NCBI RefSeq assembly: GCF_947179515.1
Contig: NC_067473.1
Span: 69,785,534 to 69,849,533 of the forward strand
Source of the DNA: Apodemus sylvaticus
Lineage: Eukaryota > Chordata > Mammalia > Rodentia > Muridae
Reading direction: 5' to 3'
DNA: 64,000 nucleotides
Part shown: piece by piece, positions 45,617-57,282 of the stretch
How positions within the stretch are numbered: the first letter of the stretch is position 1
How the letters are laid out: each line of letters opens with the position of its first letter
Program-made: the position numbers and the translations under genes
The notes under the pieces: generated by a model
What the model was told of the DNA's origin: nothing
Databases searched by the model: none
The model's input: only the letters and a program-made list of their open reading frames with translations

Positions 45617-48600
45617 AAGTTGAGCATTTTTTAAGATGCTTCTCCTCCATCCGAAGTACTTCAGGTGAACATTCTTTTTTATACTCTGTACCCCATTTTT
45701 AATAGGGTTATTTGGTTTTCTGGGATCAAACTTCTTCAGTTCATTGTATATATTGGATATTAGCCCTCTATCTGATGTAGGATTGGTGAAGATATTTTCC
45801 CAATTTGTTGGTTGCCGATTTGTCCTTTTGATGGTGTCCTTTGCCTTACAGAAACTTTGTAATTTTATGAGGTCACATTTGTCAATTCTTGATCTTAGAG
45901 CATATGCTATTGGTGTTCTGTTCAGAAACTTTCCCCCTGTACCTATGTCCTCAAGGGTCTTCCACAGTTTCTTTTCTACTAGCATCAGAGTCTCTGGCTT
46001 TATGTGGAGGTCCTTGATCCACTTGGAGTTGAGCTTAGTACAAGGAGGTAAGGATGGATCAATTCGCATTCTTCTGCATGCTGACCTCCAGTTGAACCAG
46101 CACCATTTTTTGAAAAGGCTATCTTTTTTTCATTAGATGTTCTAGCCCCTTTGTCGAGAATCAAGTGGCCATAGGTGTGTGGGTTCATTTCTGGATCCTC
46201 AATCCTGTTCCATTGATGTGCCTGCTTGTCACTGTATCAACACCATGCAGTTTTTAACACTATTGCTCTGTAGTAATGCTTGAGGTCAGGGGTACTGATT
46301 CCCCCAGAATTTCTTTTGTTGTTGAGAATAGTTTTAGCGATCCTGGGACTTTTGCTATTCCAGATGAATTTGAGAATTGCTCTTTCTAACTTTATGAAGA
46401 ATTGAGTTGGAATTTTGATAGGTATTGCATTGAATCTGTATATTGCTTTTGGCAAAAATGGCCATTTTAACTATATTAATCCTTCCCATCCATGAGCATG
46501 GGAGTGGATTTTTTTTTTCCATTTTTTGAGATCTTCTTCCATTTCCTTCTTCAGAGTCTTGAAGTTCTTGTCATACAGATCTTTCACATGTTTGGTAAGA
46601 GTCACCCCAAGGTACTTTATACAGTTTGTGGCTATTGTGAAGGGGGTCATTTCCCTAATTTCTTTCTCAGCCTGCTTATCCTTTGAGTATAGCAAGGCTA
46701 CTGATTTGCTTGAGTTGATTTTATAACCTGCTACTTTGGTGAAGTTGTTTATCAGCTGTAGGAGTTCTCCAGGGGAGGTTTTTTTTTTGGGTCACTTAGG
46801 TAGACTATCATATCATCTGCAAATAATGATAGTTTGACTTCTTCCTTTCCAATTTGTATCCCTTTGACCCCCTTATGTTGTCGAATTGCCCGAGCTAGTA
46901 CCTCAAGTACAATATTGAAAAGATAAGGAGAAAGGGGGCAGCCTTGTCTGGTCCCAGATTTCAGTGGGATTGCTTCAAGTTTCTCTCCATTTAGTTTGAT
47001 GTTGGCTACCAGTTTGCTGTATATTGCTTTAACTATGTTTAGGTATGGGCCTTGAATTCCTGTTCTTTCCAAGACTTTAAGCATGAAAGGATGCTGAATT
47101 TTGTGAAATACTATTTCAGCATCCAAAGAAATGACCATGTGGTTTTTTTCTTTGAGTTTGTTTATGTAGTGGATTGCATTGATGGATTTCCGTATATTGA
47201 ACCAATCGTACATCCCTGGGATAAAGCCTACTTGATCATGGTGGATGATCATTTTTATGTGTTCTTGGATTCTGTTGGCAAGAATTTTATTGAGTATTTT
47301 TGCATCGATGTTCATAAGGGAAATTGGTCTGAAGTTCTCTTTCTTTGTTGGATCTTTGTGTGGTTTTGGTATCAGCGTAATTGTGGCTTTGTAGAAGGAG
47401 TTGGGTGGTGTTCCTTCTGTTTCTATTTTGTGGAATAGTTTCAAGAGTATTAGTGTTAGGTCTTCTTTGAAGGTCTGATAGAATTCTGCACTGAAACCAT
47501 CTGGTCCTGTGCTTTTTTTTGGTTGGAAGACTTTCTATGACCCTTCTATTTTCTTTAGGGGTTATGGGACAGTTTAGATGATCTATTTGGTCCTGATTTA
47601 ACTTTGGTATTTGGTATCTGTCAAGGAAATTGTCCATTTCCTCCAGATTCTCGAGTTGTGTTGAGTATAGGCTTTTGTAGTAGGATCTGATGATTTTTTT
47701 GGATTTCCTCAGTTTCTGTTGTTATATCCCCCTTTTCATTTCTAATTTTGTTAATTTGGGTACTGTCTCTGTGCCCTTTGTTCAGTCTGGCTAAGGGTTT
47801 ATCTATCTTGTTGATTTTCTTAGAGAACTAGCTCCTGGAATCGTTGATTGTTTGTATGATTCTCTTTGTTTCCACTTGATTGATTTCAGCCCTCAGTTTG
47901 ATGATTTCCTGTCTTCTACTCCTCCTGGGTGAAATAGCTTCTTTTTGTTCCAGGGCTTTCAGGTGTGTCATTATACTGCTAGTGTATGCTCTCTCCATTT
48001 TCTTTTTGGAGGCACTCAGGGCTATGAGGTTTCCTCTTAGCACTGCTTTCATTGTGCCCCAAAGATTTGGGTATGTTGTGCTTTTATTTTCATTAAATTC
48101 TAAAAAATCTCTGATTTTTTTCTTTATTACTTGTTTGGCCAAGGTGTTATTGAGTAGTGTATTGCTCAACCTCCATGTGTATGTAGGATTTCTGTTGTTT
48201 TTGTTGCTATTGAAAACCACTCTTACTTCATAGTGATCTGATAGGAGGCATGGGATTAGTTTGATCTTCTTATATTTGTTGAGGTCTGTCTTGTGACCAA
48301 TTATATGGTTGATTATGGAGAAGGTGCCAGGAGGTGTGGAGAAAAAGGTATATTCTTTGGCTTTAGGGTGAAATGTTCTATAAATAAATATCAGTCAAAT
48401 CCAATTGGTCCAAAGCTTCAATTAGTTTTACTGTGTGCCTGTTTAGTTTCTGTTTTCCTGATTGATCCATTGAGGAGAGTGGAGTGTTGAAGTCACCCAC
48501 AATTACTGTATTAGTTGCAATGTGTGCTTTGAGCTTTAGTAAAGTTTCTTTTACAAATGAGGGTGCCCTTGCATTTGGCTCATAGATGTTCAGAATTGAA

Positions 48601-48926
48601 AGTTCTTCTTGGTCAATTTTTCCTTTGACTAGCAAGAAGTGTCCTTCTGTATCTCTTTTGATGACTTTAGGTTGAAAGTCAATTTTATCTGATATTAGAA
48701 GGGCTATTCCAGCTCCTTTCCCGAGACCATTCGATTGTAAAATTGTCTTCCAGTCTTTTACTCTAAGGCAGTTTTTGTCTTTGATACTGAGGTGTGTTTC
48801 CTGTATGCAGCAAAATGTAGGGTCCTGTTTCCTTATCCAGTCTGTTAGTCTATGTCTTTTTATTGGGGAATTGAGTCCATTGATATTAAGAGATATTAAG
48901 GAATAGTGATTATTACTTCCTTTCAT
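45617..48926 (-). pseudogene. L1 ORF2 of the chimera, many frameshifts
   Basis: Starts at 48926 with 'MKGSNNHYSLISLNINGLNS'. The endonuclease shows Asn14, Glu43 and 'VGDFNT'. It stops after 'LDLTDIYL' (48378). Later pieces include the 130-codon frame 48220-47828, a 230-codon frame 47444-46752 with the palm and 'LFADDMIVYL', and 46695-46471, 46455-46237 and 46069-45572. At least five frame breaks are present, many at homopolymers (for example the T run at 46782-46789). It is more decayed than the ORF2 at 10411-14233. Confidence 0.93.
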
Positions 48927-48940
48927 TTTTGATGTTATTT

Positions 48941-50230
48941 TTATATTTGAGTGGTTATCTTCTTTTGGGTTTGAGGAAAGAAGGTAACTAACTCTCTTGC
49001 ATTTTCCAGGGTGTAGTTTCCCTCCTTGTATTGGAGTTTTCCTCCTATTATTCTTTGCAGAGCTGGGTTTGTGGAAAAATATTGTGTAAATTTGGTTTTG
49101 TCACGGAATATTTTGTTTTCTCCAACTTTGGTGATTGAGAGTTTTGCTGTGTATAGTAGTCTTGGCTGACATTTGTGTCCTCTGAGAGTCTGCATGAGAT
49201 CTGCCCAGGAACTTCTAGCTTTCATGGTCTTTGGTGAGAAGTCTGGTGTGATTCTGATAGGTCTTCCTTTACATGTTACTTGGCCTTTTTTTCTTACTGC
49301 CTTTAATATTCTTTCTATGTTTAGTGCATTTGGGGTTTTGATTATTATGTGATGGGAAGTATTTCTGCTCAGGTCCATTCTGTTTGGAGTTCTGTAGGCT
49401 TCTTGTATATTCATGGGTATCTCTCTCTTTAATTTGGGAAATTTTCCTCCATAATTTTGTTGAAGATATTTGCTGGCCCTTTCAATTGTAAATCTTCACT
49501 TTCTTCTATACCTATAATCCTTAGGTTTGGTCTTCTCATTGTGTCCTAGATTTCCTGGATGTTCTGGGATACAAGCTTTTTGCATTTTGCATTTTCTTTG
49601 ATTGTTGAGTCAGTGGTTTCTATGGTATCTTCCGCATCTGAGATTCTTTCTTCCATCTCTTGTATTCTGTTGTTGATATTTGCATCTATGGCCCCTGATT
49701 TCTTCAGAATATTTTGTATCTCCAATGTTGTCTCCTTTTGTGATTTCTTAGTTGTTTCTACTTCTGTTTTTAGATCCAGGATGGTTTTGCCCAGTTCCAT
49801 CATTTGTTTGTTTGTGTTTTCCTTTAATTCTTTCAGAGATTTTTGTGTTTCCTCTTTCATGACTTCTGTCTGTTGACTCAAGTTCTCCTGCATTTCTTTA
49901 AGGTTTTTTTTTTTTTTTTTTTTTTTGCGTTTATTCTTTATTGGCTTCGGTCTCTTGAGCCTTATTCTCATGAAATTCTTCAAGCGATTTTTGTGTTTCC
50001 ATTATACAGGTTCCTAGATTACTCATGTTCCCCTGTATTTCTTTAAGAGATTAATTTATGTCCTTTTTGTGTTCTTCTAGCAGCATCATGACCAGTGATT
50101 TTAAATCCAAATCTTGTTTTTCTGGTGTGTTGGCACAACCAGGACTTGCTGATATTGGAGAGTTTAGTTCAGATGCTGCCATATTGCCTAGATTTCTGTT
50201 AGTAGCGTTCTTGTGTTTGCCCTTTGCCAT
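48941..50230 (-). pseudogene. L1 ORF1 of the chimera
   Basis: Family start ATG at 50230 (M-A-K-G-K-H-K-N). The frame is open to codon 60, where TAA (50051-50053) replaces a serine codon after 'HKKDIN'. The coiled coil continues (49983-49546), with a 23-nt T run at 49904-49926 at the same place as the T run in the 15.2-kb copy. The RNA-binding carboxy half is open at 49414-48941 and reads past the usual stop by about 17 codons. There is no 2-nt loss in the amino-terminal region, unlike the two copies of the other type. Confidence 0.9.
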
Positions 50231-51275
50231 CTTGTTCTCTGGCGTTAGTTGGTCTTGTCTCTGGCTGGTGTTTGAGCCTCCTGTGATGCTCTAGGGTCAT
50301 TTCCACAACATTGGATGGCTGGGTTTCCCCTGTCACAGATTGCTGATGTGTTGTGCTCCTCTTGGGTGCCCTTGCAGCCCTAGTGTGCCTTGCCCCAGAT
50401 TGTGTCTGTGAACCAGATGGTGCCCCTTTGCTCCTTCAGGGAGTGCTGATGGTGTATGCTGTGGGACGTTTTCTGAGTGATGATCACTCTGCTGGGCAGC
50501 TGATCTTCCAACCATGTTGGTGCACACAAGGCTAGCCTAGCTGCTCAGGCCCCGAGTCTAGGTAAAAGCCTGGCAGGCCAAGGTCCAAGGAAAGTTCCCC
50601 TCGGGCTATGAGTGTTAACTGGTTCTGTCAGGTGGCCAGGATGGTGGCATGTGTGCGCTCCCTGAAAGTGGCAGGAGAGTCTGCTGGGTTAACAACTTCC
50701 TGGCCGGGTTGGCACACAGATGGCCCACCGAGCACCCCAGGTCTTGTTGGCAGTCCAGGGCCTGTTGGGCCTAGACCCCTGCTTTGTTAGCCTCGGACTA
50801 TGACTGTTAGCCGGCTTTGCCTGCTAGAACTCCTTGGGGTCCCATAGGGCCAGGCAAATAACCTCCTGGCCAGGTTGGCACACCGATGGCCTCCCCGAAC
50901 AGCCCAGGGCCTGGGTGCAGGCCAATTCCCATTGGGCTTAGACCCCCGAGATTTTGGCCTAGGGTTCTGTTTGCGTACCTTAGGCTGTCTGATCTCTCTG
51001 GTGTCCGATAACCAAGATGGAGGTGAGTCTCTTGTAACTGGCTGGCAGGAGGGAGATTTCTGATGTGGCTTCTGTGCGGTGAAAGGTGTAAATCTGCCAC
51101 TGCTTGCAGCCCGGCTGGCCAGCGATGGTCAGTGGTAATGGGCGCAGGGTCTGACTGGACCCTGTCAGCTTGGTTCCACTGCTGATGGCCCTTCCTCTGG
51201 ACCAGCTGCTGCTGCTGTTGCTGCTGCTGCCGCTGCCGCTGCCGCTGCCGCTGCTGCTGCCGCTGCCGCCGCTGC
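50231..51275 (-). promoter_or_regulatory. L1 5' UTR, second type, with two tandem ~192-bp units
   Basis: About 1 kb of GC-richer sequence unrelated by eye to the 45191-45616 type. Two imperfect units repeat with a period near 192 bp: 'tcgggctatgagtgttaact' at 50601 and 'tcggactatgactgttagcc' at 50793, each followed by a 'ggccaggttggcacac.gatggcc' stretch. Tandem monomers are typical of murid L1 promoters. The extreme 5' end is a (GCTGCC)n-type tract. Confidence 0.75.
51204..51275. repeat. GC-rich trinucleotide tract at the L1 5' end
   Basis: A 72-bp run of GCT and GCC units, directly abutting the right TSD of the chimeric L1. On the L1 sense strand it reads (GCAGCGGCAGCA)-like. It is the only long GC-rich simple repeat in the window. 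Confidence 0.95.
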
Positions 51276-51528
51276 AGGGCTGTATCTTTTATTGCTCATT
51301 CATTTCCTGGTCTCTGAAAAAAAGGTAAAGGAATGTAATAGTGGTAAAAAAAAATGTGGATTTAACCAAGCAGAAACCTGAGTCATAGACACTGATGAAA
51401 TTGGTACCTTCAACAGGATATTTCAACAACCATTTACTATCTGATGCTGAATAAATGATCTAGCTGGTAAATTATTATGGTAAACAGCAAAAACCAGCCC
51501 AAGTCCACGTGTACTTTGAATCATAGAA

Positions 51529-52701
51529 AATATGCACTTCTTTTCTTTTCTTTTTTTATTTATTCGATATATTTTTTATTTACATTTCAAATGATTTCCA
51601 CTTTTCTGGCTCCCCACTCCCCGAAAGTCCCATAAGCCCTCTTCCCTCCCCCTATTCCTCCATCCACCCCGTCCCACTTCCCTGTTCTGGTATTCCCCTA
51701 TACTGCTGCACTGAGTCTTTCCAGAATCAGGGGCCACTCCTCCGTTCTTCTTGGACATGTTTTAATACGTGGATTATGTCTTGGGTATTCCAAGTTTCTT
51801 GGCGAATATCCACTTATCAGGGAGTACATACTATGATTGATCTTTTGAGACTTGGTTGCCTCACTTAGTATGATTTTCTCCAGATACATCCATTTCTCTA
51901 AGAATTTCATGAATTCGTTGTTTCTAATGGCTGAATAGTACTCCATTGTGTAACTGTACCACATTTTTTGTATCCATTCCTCTGTTGAGGGACACACTGA
52001 AAGTAATAGAAAAGAAACTGGGGAAGATCCTTGAGGACACGGGCACAGGGGAAAAGTTCCTGAACAGAATACCAATAGCTTACGCTCTAAGATTAAGAAT
52101 TGACAAATGGAACCTCATAAAATTACAAAATTTTTGTAAGACAAAGGACACTGACAAAAGGACAAAACATCAGCCAACAGATTGGGAAAGGATCTTCACC
52201 AATCCTAAATCCAACAGAGGGCTAATATCTAATATATACAAAGAACTCAAGAAGATAGACCCCAGAGAACGAAATAACCCTATTAAAAAGTGGGGTACAG
52301 AGCTAAACAAAGAATATTCACATGAAGAACTTCAGATGGCTGAGAAGCACCTTAAGAAATGTTCAACATCATTAATCATTAGGGAAATGCAAATCAAAAC
52401 AACCCTGAGATTTCACCTCACACCAGTCAGAATGGCTAAGGATAAAAACTCAGGAGACAGCAGGTGTTGGTGAGGATGTGGAGAAAGAGGAACACTCTTC
52501 CACTGCTGGTGGGATTGCAAGATGGTACAACCACTCTGTAAATCAGTCTTGTGGTTCCTCAGAAATCTGGGCATGACACTTCTAGAGGACCCTGCTATAC
52601 CACTCCTGGGCATATATTCAGAGGATTCCCCAGCATGCAATAAGGACACATGCTCCACTATGTTCATAGCAGCCCTATTTGTAATATGCACTCATTTTCT
52701 T
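51529..52701 (-). mobile_element. 5'-inverted (twin-primed) L1 with 19-bp TSD
   Basis: 51548-51993 is antisense L1 3' UTR and ORF2 end. At 51994 the orientation flips, and 51994-52682 is sense ORF2 from 'KVIEKKLGKILEDTG' to 'MFIAALFVI'. The two parts are neighbours in the L1 map, with about 40 bases missing at the flip. AATATGCACTTCTTTTCTT (51529-51547) and AATATGCACTCATTTTCTT (52683-52701) are TSDs differing at two positions. The 175-codon plus-strand frame (51946-52473) is mostly a genuine ORF2 segment entered from antisense sequence. Confidence 0.95.
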
Positions 52702-53121
52702 CTTCAGGATATTAACGTAAAATCCAGAGTAGGAGGGAGGAGTGGTTCAGCTGGCTTCTCCACGTTCTGCTCCCTGGGAGATCAGTATTGTGAGTGCATG
52801 TGAAATGGGGAGGCCCTCCCCACAGTGCCCTTCCCCTCCTGGAGCCTGCTCACATTACACCCTCTTCCCAAGTCCTCAATCCACCTTCCCCTGCGAAAAG
52901 CTCGACATGGGGGTGTGGAGGGGACCTGGCAAGAGGAGGATCCTTTTTTGTGGTGTTAGAATGGAGAGGGACAGCTGGTATTCCCTACCCATTCCACCTC
53001 CCTCTAAGCTCCTGACAACCCCCATCAGTGTTTGAGCATCCTCATTCCCTTGGCACCCCTGGTGAATACTTGGTGATGATTTCAGGAATAAATGGCAATT
53101 CTCATGAAAAAAGAAAAAAAA
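52702..53121 (+). pseudogene. Probable processed-pseudogene 3' end of unknown gene
   Basis: A block much richer in G and C than its surroundings (52730-53080) ends with AATAAA at 53087-53092, then 14 bases, then an interrupted A tract 53107-53121. This is the structure of a reverse-transcribed mRNA 3' end on the plus strand. Two overlapping frames (52742-53035 and 52794-53015) look like chance frames in a 3' UTR. The parent gene is not recognised. The left boundary is hidden by the L1 inserted just before it, and no TSD was found. A unique exon with a genuine polyadenylation site is the alternative. Confidence 0.5.
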
Positions 53122-53699
53122 CTAACCTAAATGTTTTCAGACACACTAAAGGTTAAAAATCAGCAAAGACATATAACATATATAAGCACTTATTTTTTAT
53201 AATTATCTGAACTGTATAACTGTTAAATACTACTCTGAACATAAATGTTTTATAAATAGCCATCTCATGCAAATAAAGAATCTCTATCAACAAGATTCAC
53301 TAAAAAATAAAATAAAATAAATCATGAGATTCTGTAAATGATTGCCTTCAGCTTATGTAGTTTGAATATAATTAGGATAAAGTTTATAGAAACAGCACCA
53401 TACATAGATTATAAAAGGTCATTGAAATTAGTATTGTTGAGATGCGATAGAAGACTTAAACATTAGCTACAATAATTACAAGAATATCACTACCAACTTA
53501 AAAGACAAGAATTTTAATAATTAACATTGAAATGATATTTCAGGAATGTGAAAATAGAAGAAAACATTTTTTGTGGTGATATTGTGATAATGTAGTATAT
53601 AAATATGCAAATAACTAAATGTAAGTTAACTATTTTGAGTAGACTTAAGAGACTTTAAAAATCTTACTGTTTTAGATTTTGTATATGTGAGAATATCTA
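53122..53699. other. AT-rich DNA, nothing recognised
   Basis: No feature visible. Confidence 0.5.
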
Positions 53700-53850
53700 G
53701 AAATGGGTATGGGTGCCATTAGAGGTCAAATAAAGGGTGTCATGTCTCCCGGATTGAGTTGCAGAGGGTGGCTGCTGGGCACTAAACCTACGCTTTCTGC
53801 AAAAGCAGTTTATATGGCCACTAAGTCATCTCTTCTTCCTCAACCTGAGA
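53700..53850 (-). mobile_element. Antisense B3/B2 SINE, degraded
   Basis: Reads 'gaggtcaaataaagggtgtca', 'ggattgagttgcagagggtggc', 'tgctgggcactaaacct', 'ctgcaaaagcagt' and 'ggccactaagtcatctct', the reverse of the B3 order. It lacks the final 'ccag' head. Confidence 0.7.
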
Positions 53851-56604
53851 GTTTTCAAATCCAGGTATATATTAAAGGCAGACACTGAGCTATTTGCATT
53901 CACTGCACTGATTCAGAGATGAACCAGAACTATTTTCCGAAGCGAACTGCTTGCTTCCTGAAAGTATGTATGAGACAAGAGCAAGAATGGCTGTGCTAAA
54001 TTTGGAACAACTCATTTTGTGTAACTCACAAGCCCTGCTCTATAGTGGGATTTGTAAAAGAAAGATCTTTCCTCTATCAGAATTTGTATTTCTTAACTTT
54101 TCAGCAACTCATTCTTCTTCCTGGTCTTTTTAAACTTTAAAAATTCTTCCCTCAACCCACTGATATGGCATTTCTGCACAAATGTCAACCTCTTTATAAA
54201 TATAAAAAAAATTTATAAACTCTGTTAATTTTTCCCCAGAAATACTCTTAGACTTTTAAGAAATTCATCTTTACATAAAGGTAGACATTTTTTGTTGTTT
54301 TTTATTTAACCTTGACTCTAAGTTAAGACTATTACTTTGATTCTCAGTGTTCAATTATTGATTAATTATTTGAGACTATTATACAATGTGTTTTGATTAT
54401 ATTCACTACTTTTTAAGCTCTTCTCAGGTCCAAAACCCATCACCTATCCACCCAAACTTGTCTCTTAAAAATTCCATCAAGGCAACTTTGAATAGTTCAA
54501 ATATTCTTGAATATGCCCTCTTCCACCATATTGTGAATAACTCACTAGTACTGTTACACTTAAAGAAAATTCCTCTCCCTCTCTCAGTAGATATAAATTA
54601 TCAATATATCTGTGACTTAGGGTAGGATTTCATGACCAATTCCAATCTCACACCATGATATGGTCTGGATTGTTCTGTGGTAACCACAGGGAATTTATTT
54701 GTATTTTTCTGTGTTCAGAAGACATTATTTCTTTGAAGGTCTCATCTGCCTCTACTTACAAAATGATTCCTTAGCCCAGGAGGAGTGCAGTAAAAATGTT
54801 TACTATAAGGATGAGTATTATTTAGCAGACTCTTATTCTCTGCACCTTGGACAATTTTGAGTCTCTGCTTTAATCAATACTTATTGAAAATAGAATCTTC
54901 TCACATGAGGGTTATGAAATTCATCGATTTATTGGTATAACAATAAGTTAGCAGGAGTCATTTTAATCCATATCGATTTAACAGAATAGAAGTAGTGGGT
55001 TCTCTCTCAAAACCTATAACCTATCTACCTATAGTTTCTTTGTCCAATTACTGGATCAGATATGGGTGGTATCTTCTATGGATTAGAAGTAAAATATAAT
55101 TAAAGTGGATGGTTGCTCGCTTTCTTAGTGTCGCTCTTGTACCAGTAGAAGTATATTTTCAGACCAGTCATTTTGGTAGCTCACAGGGTCCACAACTGAA
55201 TACTGTTGATGTTTGCTTGTGTCTTTCAGCAGCATGCATAGCCCCTGCCAGCACTCTGAACCCTAGCCAGTAGAGATGAAACTTCCATATCAGTACCAAC
55301 TTTATTTCTTCAGGTTATATGAATCTAGGATATGGTGTCTTCAGCCATGTGGTCCTATGGTCAAGTTCTTGATGATGACAAAGAACAATGGTTCTTATAA
55401 TCTTTCCACTCACTCCTGTGTTTTGATCTCTGGCTCTTATGTGCTCCTATCAGTTGTAGCTGAGAACCACATAGTCACTTATTCTATGCATTATTACAGA
55501 TATTATTTCTATTGCATCGGTTGCAGGAGGGCATTTCTTTTCAATACATAATGGTCATTCCTGAAGTTATATACACAGAAGTAACATTGCACAGACTACA
55601 CATGTTGTATTTAGGAATAAACACACTGTTGTATAATTTTTACAGGTTATATGATACTGTCCCGAAGTGCAGCATGCTGGGAAGTCATCTGTTTAACAAA
55701 TGCAGGAAGGTTCTCATTTCAAATCTCAGCATTAAAAACTGGTGCAATCTTGTGTATTAATTATAGTCATCATGCTTATTTTTTTCTCTTAATAGATTCT
55801 TGAAAATAAGATTATTGTATATAATGGTTTAATCAATTTAAGACATGGTACTTAATATGTATCCACTCTTAAGATATGGATCAACATTCCCTTGTAATTT
55901 TAACACTGTATGTTATTTTTCAATAATCTATCATTTCTGATGACTTAAATGATGAAAATAAAATGAGAATTTTTAACAAATGTTTAAAATTTCCAAAGAG
56001 AAAATTTTAATTTTCCTCCACTTATTAAAAGCAAGGAATACTTTCAAGACAAAAAAAAAAGTTGCTTATTATATACTCTAGAAACAGGTTTCAGATTAGA
56101 ACAAAACCTTGATTTTGTAAATTTTTAGAACTCCAGGCTTCTTCTTAATATCTTCCACAAAAATGGATTGTCATTATGATTTCTCTTCTTTTTTCATCTG
56201 TGAGAATATTAATTTTTAGATTGGCTTCGCTAATTTGTATTGTTTGAAATAAATTAGGTTGTTTGCAGGAAATCAGAAGCTATAAGCAATCTCATATGAT
56301 GATATGTCAATCAGAATCAGAAAATAAGTGCCAGGTTTTCTCTCAACTTCGGGGCCTAGGTTTTATGGGTATATAAAAACCATTCACGTACATTGATATG
56401 CAAGCAAAAGTAGACTAGGGAAGTGAAGGGGGCAAGGAAAGGGGTGAATGAATTCAGTGAGCACAATGCACATGATGAACATGCATGAAAAATGAGTTTA
56501 TGTAACATGTCACTCTATACAGGAATATTGAATAGTGAGAGAATGTTTTGATTTTTCACTTTTCTTTAAGTCACAATATTTATATATTTAGCTGTTCATT
56601 TGTT
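53851..56604. other. 2.7 kb, no gene recognised; possible old repeat at 54900-55700
   Basis: Mostly AT-rich. The part 55080-55500 ('gttgatgtttgcttgtgtctttcagcagc', 'agccagtagagatgaaacttcc', 'ggtgtcttcagccatgtggtcc') reads like an old interspersed repeat that I have seen in rodent DNA but cannot name. The frames at 55276-55551 and 55512-55760 fall in it and are not convincing genes. Confidence 0.4.
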
Positions 56605-56755
56605 TCTTTTTATTTTTTAACAGGTCTCTTTCTATATACACTGGCCTAGGACTTACTACATAACTTAGACAGTCACATAATTTGAGGTAATTATTACTTC
56701 TTATTCTCCCAACAGCTGGAATTACAGGTATGCATTATTCTTTTCAACCACAAAA
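56605..56755 (-). mobile_element. Old B1-like SINE, antisense
   Basis: T-rich start then 'acaggtctctttctatatacactggcctagg', 'cttattctcccaacagctggaattacaggtatgc', the antisense order of a 7SL-type monomer. Highly diverged. Confidence 0.6.
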
Positions 56756-56854
56756 TTTTAAATATTATAAATATTACAAATATTATAATATACATTTAGA
56801 TATTTATTTTTGTGGTGAAATATCTTCAGTGGCTTATGCAATTTATTTATTTAT

Positions 56855-57025
56855 TGTATAGGGATTGATGTTTTGTCTTCATTCATTTCTGTGTAAGGAT
56901 GTTGGATCCTCTGGAACTATAGATACAGACAACTGTGAACTGTCATGTGAGTGCTGGGAATTGATCTCAGGTCCTCTATAAGAACAGGCAGTGTGCTCAA
57001 TCACTAAGCCATCTCTCCAGCACCA
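56855..57025 (-). mobile_element. B2/B3 SINE, antisense
   Basis: Reads 'tttatttatttattgtatagg', 'gaactgtcatgtgagtgctggg', 'ttgatctcaggtcctctataag' and 'actaagccatctctccagcacc', a complete reverse B2/B3 body from tail to tRNA-like head. Confidence 0.85.
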
Positions 57026-57282
57026 GTGTCTTATGTTGTTATTCATATTTAGTATCCTGAACATTTCTTTCCACACTGTATTTCACTATTTTGGGGATAA
57101 GAAAAATCTTTGCTATGTTCCCCTATCCTCTATAATTTATAGTACATCTCTTTGAAGTTAACATACCCTAAGCATATACTTGTTAATTATTAATATGTAT
57201 GTTTGTAGATATATGATAAATTGCTTTTAAAACCATAAAATGTTAAGGCTTTTTTTCATAAGCCAATAAACTAGAGAAAGAT

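Larger units (their letters stand above)
43665..51290 (-). mobile_element. Chimeric full-length L1, 7.6 kb, with 15-bp TSD
   Basis: AGGGCTGTATCTTTT occurs at 43665-43679 and again at 51276-51290, so everything between behaves as one insertion. On the minus strand: 5' UTR (51275-50231), ORF1 (50230-48941), ORF2 (48926 onward) down to 45617, then an abrupt switch to the 5' UTR plus ORF1 of another L1 type (45616-44400), then ORF2 carboxy terminus and 3' UTR (44399-43680). Host ORF2 loses only about 90 bases at the switch. The inserted segment has no A-tail. The 43680-44399 part resembles the 10180 element's 3' end. All frames are broken. Confidence 0.93.

Noticed and set aside
55080..55760. Overlapping 82-91-codon frames as a small gene
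   Set aside because: They lie in what looks like an unidentified old repeat, with no start context or family.
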